Source of the DNA: CBDDIP01 sp965279405
GTDB lineage: Bacteria > Actinomycetota > Acidimicrobiia > Acidimicrobiales > Ilumatobacteraceae
NCBI GenBank assembly: GCA_965279405.1
Contig: OZ257157.1
Coordinates: forward strand, 186,001 to 250,000
Length of the DNA stretch: 64,000 nt
Direction: 5' to 3'
The notes below the pieces were generated by a model, which was given only the letters and a program-made list of their open reading frames with translations, ran no database searches and was not told the DNA's origin. Made by a program: the position numbers and the translations under genes. Positions 1 through 7,596 of the stretch are shown one piece after another (position 1 is the stretch's first letter; each line of letters begins with the position of its first letter).

Positions 1-280
1 CATCGCCGCTGGCCTCGCCGGCGGTGCCTTCGGTGTAGTCGAGCGCCCATTGCACGATGTCGGCGCCCGGATCAGCAGTGCCGGGCGTGGTCGGCGTGGT
101 GTCGGTGCCCCCGGTGTTGGGCGGCGTGGTGTCGCCACCTGAGCTCGGCGTCGTGGCGGGCGTGGTCGCCCCCGTCGCGGGCGTCGGCGTGCTGGAGCCG
201 GTCTCCTCCTCGGAGCAGGCGCCGGCGACCATGCCGAGCACGAGCAAGCCGGCGGCGATCTTTGCAGTACGTTTCCTCAA
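1..280 (-). CDS. Lipoprotein N-terminus, probable ABC substrate-binding protein (partial)
   Basis: Only the first ~93 codons are inside the window; the gene runs off the left edge. A TTG start at 280 follows a purine-rich AGGGGGAA ribosome site. The product opens with a basic stretch, a hydrophobic segment and a lipobox ending VAGAC (Cys22), so it is an exported lipoprotein. A long Thr/Pro/Gly-rich linker follows, and then the beginning of a folded domain (ADIVQWALDYTEGTAGEA). That order of lipobox, Thr-rich linker and domain matches the LivK-like lipoprotein at 4722-6131. The substrate-binding assignment is inference because the ligand domain is missing; the lipoprotein nature is visible. 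Confidence 0.6.
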   Translation of the reverse strand, partial: MRKRTAKIAAGLLVLGMVAGACSEEETGSSTPTPATGATTPATTPSSGGDTTPPNTGGTDTTPTTPGTADPGADIVQWALDYTEGTAGEASGD

Positions 281-481
281 GGTTTCCCCCTGTGTGTTTT
301 CCGGGTTCACGTCCGGAGCTGCCTGGTTACCACAACATCAGAACAGACGCAGGGTCCGTCAGGACAGCGCCTGCACTGTACGGGACGGAATCCAACTGAG
401 CGATCACTTTGGCGATCGAGTTCTCCAAACCGCCGTTGCGCCTCGACGGGCGACGGCGCCGGTCCCGTACGGTTCGCAGTC

Positions 482-1138
482 ATGAACCCGCCGTTCGACC
501 TGTCCCAGACCGACCACCTGCTGAGCACCACACGCGCCGTGCGCAAGCGGCTCGATCTGACCCGCGAGGTACCGCGGGAGACCATCCTCGACTGCATCCG
601 CATCGCCACCCAGGCTCCCGCTGGGGGCAACGTGCAGCGCTGGCGCTGGATCGTCGTCGACGACCCGGACAAGAAGCTGGCGATCGCCGACCTCTACCGC
701 CGCTCGTACGCGCCGTACATGGCCGCTCAGCGCGACGCGGTGGCGGACACGGGACGCACCGATGCCGGCGCGATCATGGCCAGCAGCGACCACCTCGCCG
801 AGGTGCTCCACGAGGTGCCCGCGATGGTCATCCCGTGTCAGCTCGGACGACCCGATCCGTCGATGTCGCAGGGCACGCTGGCCGGGCTCTACGGCAGCAT
901 CCTGCCGGCGGTGTGGAGCTTCATGCTCGCCGCGCGAAGCCGTGGCATCGGCACGGCCTGGACCACGCTGCACCTCGGCTACGAGGAGGAGGCCGCCGAG
1001 ATCCTCGGCATCCCGTCGACGGTCAGCCAGGTGGCGCTGACCCCGGTGGCCTTCTACACGGGCGACGACTTCAAGCCCGGAGCGCGTCTCCCCGTCGAGC
1101 GGATCACCTACTTCAACGGTTGGAAGCAGACGTCATGA
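482..1138 (+). CDS. Nitroreductase family FMN oxidoreductase
   Basis: A 218-residue protein of usual nitroreductase length. It has the FMN-phosphate-binding arginine segment near the N-terminus (TRAVRKRLDL), the APAGGNVQRW segment around residue 45 that contacts FMN, and the C-terminal GIGTAWTT loop typical of the fold. These enzymes reduce nitro groups, quinones or enones with NAD(P)H; the substrate cannot be read from sequence. The ATG is the only start near the non-coding upstream region. The stop overlaps the ATG of the downstream serine hydrolase (ATGA), so the two are probably co-translated, with a RarD-like permease following after 11 bp. Confidence 0.85.
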   Translation: MNPPFDLSQTDHLLSTTRAVRKRLDLTREVPRETILDCIRIATQAPAGGNVQRWRWIVVDDPDKKLAIADLYRRSYAPYMAAQRDAVADTGRTDAGAIMASSDHLAEVLHEVPAMVIPCQLGRPDPSMSQGTLAGLYGSILPAVWSFMLAARSRGIGTAWTTLHLGYEEEAAEILGIPSTVSQVALTPVAFYTGDDFKPGARLPVERITYFNGWKQTS

Positions 1139-2244
1139 AGCTCGACGAGGCAGCCGTCGCCCGACTCGCCGCGCGAGTGCGACGGGAGATCGACGAAGGC
1201 CACTCGACGTCGGCGCAGTTCGCCATCGGGCTGGGCGGTGAGGTCGTCGCCGGCGGCAGCTTCGGCACCGCAACCGATGACACGCGCTTCGTCATCTACT
1301 CGGCGACGAAGACGATCGTGGCGATGGCGCTGCTCCCCCACCTCGCGTCCGGTGCTCTCGATCTCCTGGCGCCAGTCGCCCGCTACGTCCCCGGTTTCGA
1401 GCACAACGGCAAGGCCGACGTGACGGTGCTCCAGGTGCTGACGATGCAGGGCGGGTTCCCGCAGGCGCCGATGAACCCGGAGCACTGGGGCACCAGCGCC
1501 GGCCGTCGCGAGACGCTCGCCTCGTGGCGCCTCGACTGGCCCGCAGGAACGCGCACCGAGTACCACCCGGTCGCCGCGCACTGGGTGATCGCCGAGCTGA
1601 TCGAGACGCTCGGCGGCACGCCGTACGTCGATGCCGTGCACGAGACCGTCACCGGCGCCGCGGGCGCACCACGTCTGCTGGGCCCGCTGATCGGCGGCCC
1701 GGTGGCCACCGTCCGCGTCGCCGGATCGGTGCCCGACGATCGTGCCGGGCTCGTCGCCACCTTCGGCCGCGACGACCTCGTGCCCGACACCACGATCGGG
1801 CCCGAGGCGCTGCTGCTGCTCAACATCCCCGAGGCCCAGTCGGCAGGCATCCCGGGTGGCGGGGCGATCGCGCGCGCTACCGACATCGCCACCGTCTACC
1901 AGTCGTTCCTCCACGACCGGGCAGGTTCGTACGACCCGGTCTGGCTGGCCGACGCGACGGGGACGGTCCGCAACGTCAGCGTCAGCCGCACCGACGGCAC
2001 CCCGGCCAACCGCACGATCGCCGGCGTGGTCGCCGGCAGCGACGGCTACCACCTCCATCGGTGGTTCCCCGACGCACCACGAGCGTTCGGGCACATGGGC
2101 GCCGGCGCTCAGCTGTGCTGGCTGGAGCCGCAGCGCGGGCTGAGCTTCTGCTTCCTCCACGACACGTTGCAGCAGGATCCCCGGCGCGACTTCCTCCGCT
2201 CCGCGGAGCTGAACTCGTTGGCCATCGCCACCGTGCAGCCGTAG
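1135..2244 (+). CDS. Beta-lactamase-fold serine hydrolase
   Basis: A 369-residue protein of the class C beta-lactamase/esterase/PBP-like superfamily. The nucleophile motif SxxK is seen as SATK at residues 56-59, a Tyr motif (YHP) lies near 143, and HMG near the C-terminus replaces KTG, as is common in esterase EstB-type members. There is no signal peptide, so it is probably cytoplasmic and acts as an esterase or amidase rather than a resistance enzyme. The ATG at 1135 overlaps the nitroreductase stop, which fixes this start against a longer upstream open frame. It sits in a three-gene plus-strand group; the shared substrate is unknown. Confidence 0.82.
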   Translation: MKLDEAAVARLAARVRREIDEGHSTSAQFAIGLGGEVVAGGSFGTATDDTRFVIYSATKTIVAMALLPHLASGALDLLAPVARYVPGFEHNGKADVTVLQVLTMQGGFPQAPMNPEHWGTSAGRRETLASWRLDWPAGTRTEYHPVAAHWVIAELIETLGGTPYVDAVHETVTGAAGAPRLLGPLIGGPVATVRVAGSVPDDRAGLVATFGRDDLVPDTTIGPEALLLLNIPEAQSAGIPGGGAIARATDIATVYQSFLHDRAGSYDPVWLADATGTVRNVSVSRTDGTPANRTIAGVVAGSDGYHLHRWFPDAPRAFGHMGAGAQLCWLEPQRGLSFCFLHDTLQQDPRRDFLRSAELNSLAIATVQP

Positions 2245-2255
2245 CGTCGTCGATC

Positions 2256-3203
2256 GTGAAGGAGCAGCAGCGCGGGATCATCGCCGGCTTCAGCGCGTAC
2301 CTCCTCTGGGGGCTGCTCACCCTCTACTGGCGCGAGCTGCACGCCTTCGACGCGTTCGAGCTGATCGGGTGGCGGGTGATGTCGGCGACGGTGATGATGT
2401 CGATCGTCCTCACCGCGACGCGTCAGTGGTCGATGGTCCGCATCGTCGCCCGTCAGCCGCGACTGGTGCTGCGCGTCGCGGCCGCTGCCGCACTGCTGAC
2501 GACGAACTGGACGACCTACGTGTACACGGTCGTCCACGGCCGCGTCCTCGAAGCAGCGCTCGGCTACTTCATCGCGCCGCTGACGACAATGGCCGTCGGC
2601 GTCGTCGTGCTCGGGGAGCGGTTGCGCCGCGCCCAGCTGGTGTCGATCGCCTTCGCCGTTGCAGCGGTCGTCGTGCTGACCGTGTCGTACGAACGGGTGC
2701 CGTTGCTGGCGCTGCTGCTGGCGGCGACCTGGACCGGCTACGGCTACCTGAAGAAGGAGGTGCCGCTGACGCCGATCGAGAGCATGGCGGCCGAGTCGTT
2801 CCTCCTCGTCGTGCCGGCGGGGATCGTGCTGGCGTTGCGATGGAGCTCGCCGACGAGCATCCCGCACGCGGCCAGCGGCGGCGAGCTCGCACTCGTGGCG
2901 ATCAGCGGCATCGCCACGGTGATCCCGCTGATGCTGTTCGCCTTCTCGGCCAAGCGCGTCCCGCTGACGATCATCGCCCCGCTGCAGTACATCGTCCCAC
3001 TGATCAACTTCATCCTCGGCTGGCTCGTCCTCCACGAGGACCTGCCGGCCTCACGCGTCATCGGCTTCAGCCTGATCTGGATCGCCCTGATGGTCCTCAC
3101 CATCGACAGCACCCGACGAGCGCGGACACGTCGAGCGATGGGTGATCAACTCAACGTCGCGCACGCGGACGGTGCTGCGGCGGCCGCACCAACGTCCCGC
3201 TGA
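2256..3203 (+). CDS. rarD: EamA/RarD family permease
   Basis: A 315-residue integral membrane protein with about ten hydrophobic segments, matching RarD length. The N-terminal GIIAGFSAYLLWGLLTLYW and the central TTNWTTYVYTV are characteristic of RarD rather than other EamA transporters. The GTG at 2256, 11 bp after the preceding gene, is preferred because upstream codons in this frame lie inside that gene. The physiological substrate of RarD proteins is not established; the family exports small metabolites. The 3' end overlaps the convergent TetR gene by about 53 bp, so the C-terminal tail (Ala-rich, hydrophilic) may be variable. Confidence 0.85.
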   Translation: MKEQQRGIIAGFSAYLLWGLLTLYWRELHAFDAFELIGWRVMSATVMMSIVLTATRQWSMVRIVARQPRLVLRVAAAAALLTTNWTTYVYTVVHGRVLEAALGYFIAPLTTMAVGVVVLGERLRRAQLVSIAFAVAAVVVLTVSYERVPLLALLLAATWTGYGYLKKEVPLTPIESMAAESFLLVVPAGIVLALRWSSPTSIPHAASGGELALVAISGIATVIPLMLFAFSAKRVPLTIIAPLQYIVPLINFILGWLVLHEDLPASRVIGFSLIWIALMVLTIDSTRRARTRRAMGDQLNVAHADGAAAAAPTSR

Positions 3204-3813
3204 GGAACCGCTTCATCACGTCCACCGCGTCGGCGTGACGCTGTGCGTCGTTCACCTGGTGACTGAACCGGGCCAAGCCGATGAGCATCGCGTTCATGAG
3301 GTCCTCGATCGCCTTGGGCTTCACGTCCGGCGCCAGTTCGCCGCGCTCGGCGGCGTCGGTCACCAGCCGGGCGAGGAACCTGGAGTTGGTGCCCCGCAGC
3401 GGCTCGTAGAGGTGCGCCAGCTCGGGGTGGCTCTCGGTCTCGGTGGCGACCGAGACGACGAACCCGGTGACCGACGGATCGTCGCGGTTCAGCGCGACGG
3501 TCGCGTCGAGGATCGCGCTGAACTGGTTCAGCAACGTGTCCTGCCCTGCGACCGACTTCTCGAACGCGGTGTAGACCAGCGCGAAGACCTCTTCGCACGC
3601 TGCGAGGTAGAGCTCCGCCTTCGAGCTGAAGTAGTGGTAGATCGCTCCGGTGGTGATCGCTGCGCCGTCGGCGATGTCGCGGTTGGTCGTGGCGTCGAAG
3701 CCCTTCTGTGCGAACAGCACCCGGGCCACGGCGAGCAGGCGCTCGCGCGTCTCGGTGCTGTCGCCGTCGCGAGGTCGGCCCAGCCGCTTGGACGTTTCAC
3801 CACGACGCGCCAT
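3151..3813 (-). CDS. TetR/AcrR family transcriptional regulator
   Basis: A 220-residue protein with an N-terminal TetR helix-turn-helix at about residues 23-70 (ATTNRDIADGAAITTGAIYH followed by YFSSKAELY). A helical ligand-binding domain of usual size follows. The start codon overlaps the stop of the upstream enoyl-CoA hydratase gene (TGATG at 3811-3815), so the two form an operon. This suggests the regulator responds to an acyl-CoA or a lipid-derived ligand; that is inference. No palindrome inside the operon was identified as its operator. The C-terminal end overlaps the convergent permease gene. Confidence 0.86.
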   Translation of the reverse strand: MARRGETSKRLGRPRDGDSTETRERLLAVARVLFAQKGFDATTNRDIADGAAITTGAIYHYFSSKAELYLAACEEVFALVYTAFEKSVAGQDTLLNQFSAILDATVALNRDDPSVTGFVVSVATETESHPELAHLYEPLRGTNSRFLARLVTDAAERGELAPDVKPKAIEDLMNAMLIGLARFSHQVNDAQRHADAVDVMKRFLSGTLVRPPQHRPRARR

Positions 3814-4643
3814 CAGGTCGACTCGCCGGTCCTGTAGTCGCCGAACTTCTCGTCGCGGGCGTCGAGCGCGGCGGTGACGCCGGCGCTGAAGCGCTGGAAG
3901 TACTCGCGAGAGCTGCGCTGGTGGAACCCGAGCGCGTTGATGTCCGCCGTGGCACGCATCCCGTCACGCATGCCCATCGCCTCCATCGCCCGGTGGACGA
4001 CGCGCTTGTTCAGCGCCTGCAGATCGGCCGGCACCTTGGCGACGCGCTCGGCGATCGCGAGCACCTCGTCCTCCAACCGCTCCACGGCGAAGGCGCGGTT
4101 GGCGAAGCCGGCGTCGACCGCGTCCGACCCGCTCATCGAGTCGCCGGTGAGCATCGCCTCCATCGCTCGACGCATCCCCATCAGCCACACGTGCCACGCC
4201 ATGTCCGGCGGGCTCATCGAGCGCACCGGCGGGTAGCCGATCTGTGCGTCCTGCGCCACGTAGACGAGGTCGCATGCGGTGGCCAGCTCGGTGCCACCGG
4301 CCAGGCAGTAGCCGTGCACCTGGGCGATGATCGGGGTGGCCAGGTCCATCATGTCGAACCAGCCGCGCAGCACGTGGCGCGCCCAGCCTCCGTCGGCCGT
4401 CGTGATCGGCCAGGGCAACGGTTCGCTCGGATCCTGTGCCAGGTCGTAGCCGGCCGAGAAGCACGCGCCCGCCCCACGGATGACGATGGCTCGCACGTCG
4501 CGGTCGCGGTCAGCGGCGCCGAGCGCTTCGAACAGCTGCGTGCGGAGTCCGTTGGACAGCGCGTTGCGCTTCGCCGGTCGGTTCAGCGTGATGCGGCGCA
4601 CCGCTGGTCGCGGGTCGTCGACGAGCACCAGAGGTTCAGCCAA
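3813..4643 (-). CDS. Enoyl-CoA hydratase/isomerase (crotonase) family protein
   Basis: About 276 residues of crotonase fold. The first oxyanion-hole region reads GAGACFSAGYDLAQDP and the second GGTELATACDLVYVA, both conserved for CoA thioester binding. The usual catalytic acidic pair of bona fide hydratases is not clearly present, since the second region continues with GYPPVR, so isomerase, hydrolase or atypical hydratase activity is equally possible. The TTG at 4643 is chosen because GGGAG lies six bases upstream; another TTG at 4712 would add 23 residues that do not resemble the family. It is translationally coupled to the TetR regulator gene. Confidence 0.83.
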   Translation of the reverse strand: MAEPLVLVDDPRPAVRRITLNRPAKRNALSNGLRTQLFEALGAADRDRDVRAIVIRGAGACFSAGYDLAQDPSEPLPWPITTADGGWARHVLRGWFDMMDLATPIIAQVHGYCLAGGTELATACDLVYVAQDAQIGYPPVRSMSPPDMAWHVWLMGMRRAMEAMLTGDSMSGSDAVDAGFANRAFAVERLEDEVLAIAERVAKVPADLQALNKRVVHRAMEAMGMRDGMRATADINALGFHQRSSREYFQRFSAGVTAALDARDEKFGDYRTGEST

Positions 4644-4721
4644 CGCAGTCTCCCAGTCTTGATCGCCTGACTGCCCCCGCAGCCAGCGCGCGCAATCTAA
4701 CCCGGCGATCAATTCAGGGCA

Positions 4722-6131
4722 TCAGCGAACGGTCTCGTACGTCGTGACCGGTCCACCGACGTCGGTGAAGGTGCCGGTGGCGGCGTGGTACTGCAGCACC
4801 TGGAGCGATTGGGCCAGCACCGGGTCGTCGGTGCCGTGCATCGTGTCGATCACTCCCGGACGGGCGAGCGCCGGCGCACCTTCGTACCGGCGAGCGGCGT
4901 CGATGATCGATGCGCGCGTCAGGCCCTGCGGCGACGATGCCGCGTCGACGAGGATCGCCACCGTCAACCGACCAGCGGCCCAGCCGACCGCGGCGGTGCT
5001 GTCGACGGCGCTCACGCCCTTCGCCGCCATCGCCGCCTGGAACGCTTGCACCTCCGGCGATGCGGCGTTGACCGGATCGGTCACGTCGAGGAGGTTGTCG
5101 CTGGTGAAGATGCCGTCGGCCGCCGGGCCCGCGGCGCGCAACAGACGGCTGCTGTTGCAGCCGTTGGCGACGTAGACCTCCGGCAGCCAACCCGTGGTCA
5201 CCGAACGAGCCGACGCCAGTTCGGAGAGGAACGTCAGGCACCCCGCGCCACTCGGTGCGGCGATGATCACCTGCGGCAGCGAGGCCGCGAGCCCGGTGAT
5301 CTGCAGCGCGGGCGCCGTGGTGTCGCCTGCTGCGACCAGCGCGTCGCCGACGATCGTCAACTGGTGCTCGGCGGCGAGCGCCTTCACCGTGTCGGTGTAG
5401 GCGCGTCCGTACTCGTTGTCGGTCGAGAACAGGGCGACCGTCGCGCCGGCCGGATGTGCAGCAGCGATCTGATCGACGTACACCCTCGCTTCGAGCTCGG
5501 CCGGCACGAGCATCGCGGTCGTCCAAGGCGACGCGATCGCGTCGTTCAGATCCGCCGCGCCGCTGAGCGCGTTCAACTGCGGGATGCACGCCGAGTTCAG
5601 CAGATCGCGCACTGCTCGGTTGCTGTCCGTTCCTGCGATCGCGGTGAACAGTGCAGCGCCGGCGTCGATCTGCCCCGTCACGACCGCAGGGGTGCTTGCT
5701 GCGTTCGCCTGGTCGTCACCGACGTCGAGCTCCAACGTGACGCCGGCGAGCACACCGGACGCGTTGGCCTCGTCGATCGCCGCTTCCAGCCCTTGCCGGA
5801 CGGGCACGTACGCGGAGGCGACCACGCCGCCACTCAGCGGCATCACCGAGGCGATGTGCACGACGGGGCCGAGCCGAGCGGTGGCGGCGTCCGGATCGGA
5901 GCACACGGACGTGTCGACGGCCCACTCCGGTTCGGGAGCCGTCGTGGTCGGCGCCGGCAACGTGGTGGTCGGCGCGACGGTGGTCGTCGTCGTCGACGCG
6001 ACCGTCGTCGAGGTCGTCGTGGTGGTCTCGGTGGACGAGTCGTCGCTGCACGCGGCAACCAGCAGCGTCGCCACGGTGCTCACCGCGGCGAGGCGAACGA
6101 ACGCGGTCAGTCGCGCGATGACAGCTTCCAC
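4722..6131 (-). CDS. LivK-like ABC transporter substrate-binding lipoprotein
   Basis: A 469-residue exported lipoprotein: signal segment, lipobox LLVAAC (Cys28), a roughly 40-residue Thr-rich linker, then a type I periplasmic-binding fold. The opening GPVVHIASVMPLSGGVVASA matches branched-chain amino acid/amide-type binding proteins (Peripla_BP_6), as do GLEAAIDEANASG and ALFSTDNEYGRAYTDTVK. It probably captures a small solute at the outer face of the membrane, but no cognate permease or ATPase genes are adjacent. The GTG start at 6131 lies inside the end of bioY (25 bp overlap), so the start is somewhat uncertain. Co-transcription with bioY is likely. Confidence 0.83.
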   Translation of the reverse strand: MEAVIARLTAFVRLAAVSTVATLLVAACSDDSSTETTTTTSTTVASTTTTTVAPTTTLPAPTTTAPEPEWAVDTSVCSDPDAATARLGPVVHIASVMPLSGGVVASAYVPVRQGLEAAIDEANASGVLAGVTLELDVGDDQANAASTPAVVTGQIDAGAALFTAIAGTDSNRAVRDLLNSACIPQLNALSGAADLNDAIASPWTTAMLVPAELEARVYVDQIAAAHPAGATVALFSTDNEYGRAYTDTVKALAAEHQLTIVGDALVAAGDTTAPALQITGLAASLPQVIIAAPSGAGCLTFLSELASARSVTTGWLPEVYVANGCNSSRLLRAAGPAADGIFTSDNLLDVTDPVNAASPEVQAFQAAMAAKGVSAVDSTAAVGWAAGRLTVAILVDAASSPQGLTRASIIDAARRYEGAPALARPGVIDTMHGTDDPVLAQSLQVLQYHAATGTFTDVGGPVTTYETVR

Positions 6132-6742
6132 GCCAGCGGCGTCAGGCTGCCGGCGATGAGCAACTTGAGTGCATCGCCGATGAGGAACGGGGTGAGGCCG
6201 TAGCCGATCGCGTTGGCGTCACCGTTGGCGACGGGGATGCCGAGCGAGTGGGCCAGCCAGACCACGCCGCAGACGTAGATGATCGCCGTGCCGGCCAGCA
6301 TCGCTGGGATGGAGGTGGCGAAGTCGCGGTCCTGGCGGCGCTCCGCCAGGTAGCCGACGGCGGCAGCCGCGACGACGAAGCCGAACAGGTAGCCGGCAGT
6401 CGAGCCAGTGGCCACTTCCCAGCCCTTGGCGATGCTGGTGCCGGTCTTGTCGTCGGCGTACCAGGCGAACGGCATGAACACGCCGGCCACCCAGTAGAGG
6501 AGCTGGCTCGCCAGACCACGTTGCCACCCGAGCGTCGTGCCGGCCAGCAGGACACCGAGCGTCTGCCCGGTGATCGGCACGGGCGTGAACGAGAGGCGGA
6601 ACCGGACCTGGGCGAGCACTGCGGTGAGGACCGCGAACCCGACGACGAGAGCGACCGTGCGAGCGATGCGCATCGTGCGCTCCGCCGGAACCGGGATCAG
6701 ATCCGACAGGGTGCGCGGGGTTGTTGCGAACGCCTGGCTCAT
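6107..6742 (-). CDS. bioY: BioY, biotin ECF transporter S component
   Basis: A 211-residue membrane protein with six or so hydrophobic segments. The family motif region LSFTPVPITGQTLGVLLAG and the following TLGWQRGLASQLLYW and AKGWEVATGSTAGYLFGF are diagnostic for BioY, the high-affinity biotin-binding subunit. The ATG at 6742 has a strong GGAGG upstream; an earlier in-frame start would add an unrelated leader. No EcfA/T (BioM/BioN) genes are nearby, so it either works alone or shares a distant energy module. The gene faces the divergent DUF305 gene across about 120 bp. I saw no clear BirA- or BioQ-type operator there. Confidence 0.92.
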   Translation of the reverse strand: MSQAFATTPRTLSDLIPVPAERTMRIARTVALVVGFAVLTAVLAQVRFRLSFTPVPITGQTLGVLLAGTTLGWQRGLASQLLYWVAGVFMPFAWYADDKTGTSIAKGWEVATGSTAGYLFGFVVAAAAVGYLAERRQDRDFATSIPAMLAGTAIIYVCGVVWLAHSLGIPVANGDANAIGYGLTPFLIGDALKLLIAGSLTPLAWKLSSRD

Positions 6743-6861
6743 CGTGTGTTCCTCCGTAGTTGGGGGTGCGTGTCCGGTGCTGCTGATCGAGATCGTCAAC
6801 CGTCGGGCCGCACCCTAGTGAGCCGTCGCGCCTGCACCCAAAGGAGGGATCGTGGGAAGCT

Positions 6862-7536
6862 GTGCCCGTGAGCAGCACGACCATCGAGCCCGAGATCGCC
6901 GACGATCATGAAGGTCACGACGACGACGACGAGATCGTGCTGGCGTGGTGGCACAACCCGATCAACCTCGTCGCCATCTTCATCGCCATCGCCGTGCTGG
7001 CCGGCGGCGTCGGCTGGCTGATCGGCAACAACAGCGCGCTGCCCGATCCCAACAGCACCGACGTCGGCTTCCTGCAGGACATGCGCACCCACCACGAGCA
7101 AGCGGTGACGATGGGCCTGGCCTACCTCCAGCTCGAGGGCACCGACCCGGCGCTGCGAGTGATCGCCCGCGAGATCGTCGTCGGCCAGAGCCTGGAGAAC
7201 GGCCTGATGGTCGGCATGCTGCGCGAGTTCGGCAAGCCGGAGGCCAACGAGACCGACACGGCGATGTCGTGGATGGGCCAGCCGACCCCGCTCGACAGCA
7301 TGCCTGGCATGGCGACCGAGAGCGATCTGGATGCGCTCAGCGCCTCGTCGGGTCGCGCGGCCGACGAGATCTTCGTCAAGCTGATGATCGCCCATCACGA
7401 GGGCGGCATCCACATGGCCGAGTACGCCGCCGATCACGCAGGCGTCGGTTCGGTGCGCGACCTGGCTCGTCTGATGGCCGACGGACAGGCAGAGGAGATC
7501 ACCGAGCTGCAGGGCCTCATCGCCAAGAGTGCGTGA
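6862..7536 (+). CDS. DUF305 family membrane-anchored protein
   Basis: A 224-residue protein with an acidic, His-containing N-terminus (DDHEGHDDDDE), one transmembrane helix at about residues 35-55, and an extracytoplasmic DUF305 domain. The domain shows the two family His motifs: MRTHHEQAVTMG and MIAHHEGGIHM, with Met/His-rich helices of a ferritin-like four-helix bundle. DUF305 proteins are often linked to copper or other metal handling; that role is family knowledge, not shown here. The start is GTG 6862 or GTG 6868; an AAGGAGGG ribosome site lies about 13-20 bp upstream, so the distal GTG may be favoured. Confidence 0.85.
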   Translation: MPVSSTTIEPEIADDHEGHDDDDEIVLAWWHNPINLVAIFIAIAVLAGGVGWLIGNNSALPDPNSTDVGFLQDMRTHHEQAVTMGLAYLQLEGTDPALRVIAREIVVGQSLENGLMVGMLREFGKPEANETDTAMSWMGQPTPLDSMPGMATESDLDALSASSGRAADEIFVKLMIAHHEGGIHMAEYAADHAGVGSVRDLARLMADGQAEEITELQGLIAKSA

Positions 7537-7596
7537 GCCGTGATCTCGCGTCGAAGGTTCACCGAACCGAACTCAGCAGCTCGGCGTAGTGCGCGT

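Noticed and set aside
281..481. Promoter or small gene in the first gap
   Set aside because: Only short imperfect repeats (GCGATC twice) are present; the overlapping frames have no motif, and nothing else can be supported.
1135..2244. Beta-lactam resistance gene
   Set aside because: SxxK is present but no signal peptide and HMG replaces KTG, so an esterase-type hydrolase is more likely.
6743..6861. Biotin-type operator or riboswitch upstream of bioY
   Set aside because: No BirA/BioQ-like palindrome and no conserved RNA structure could be recognised in the 119-bp gap.
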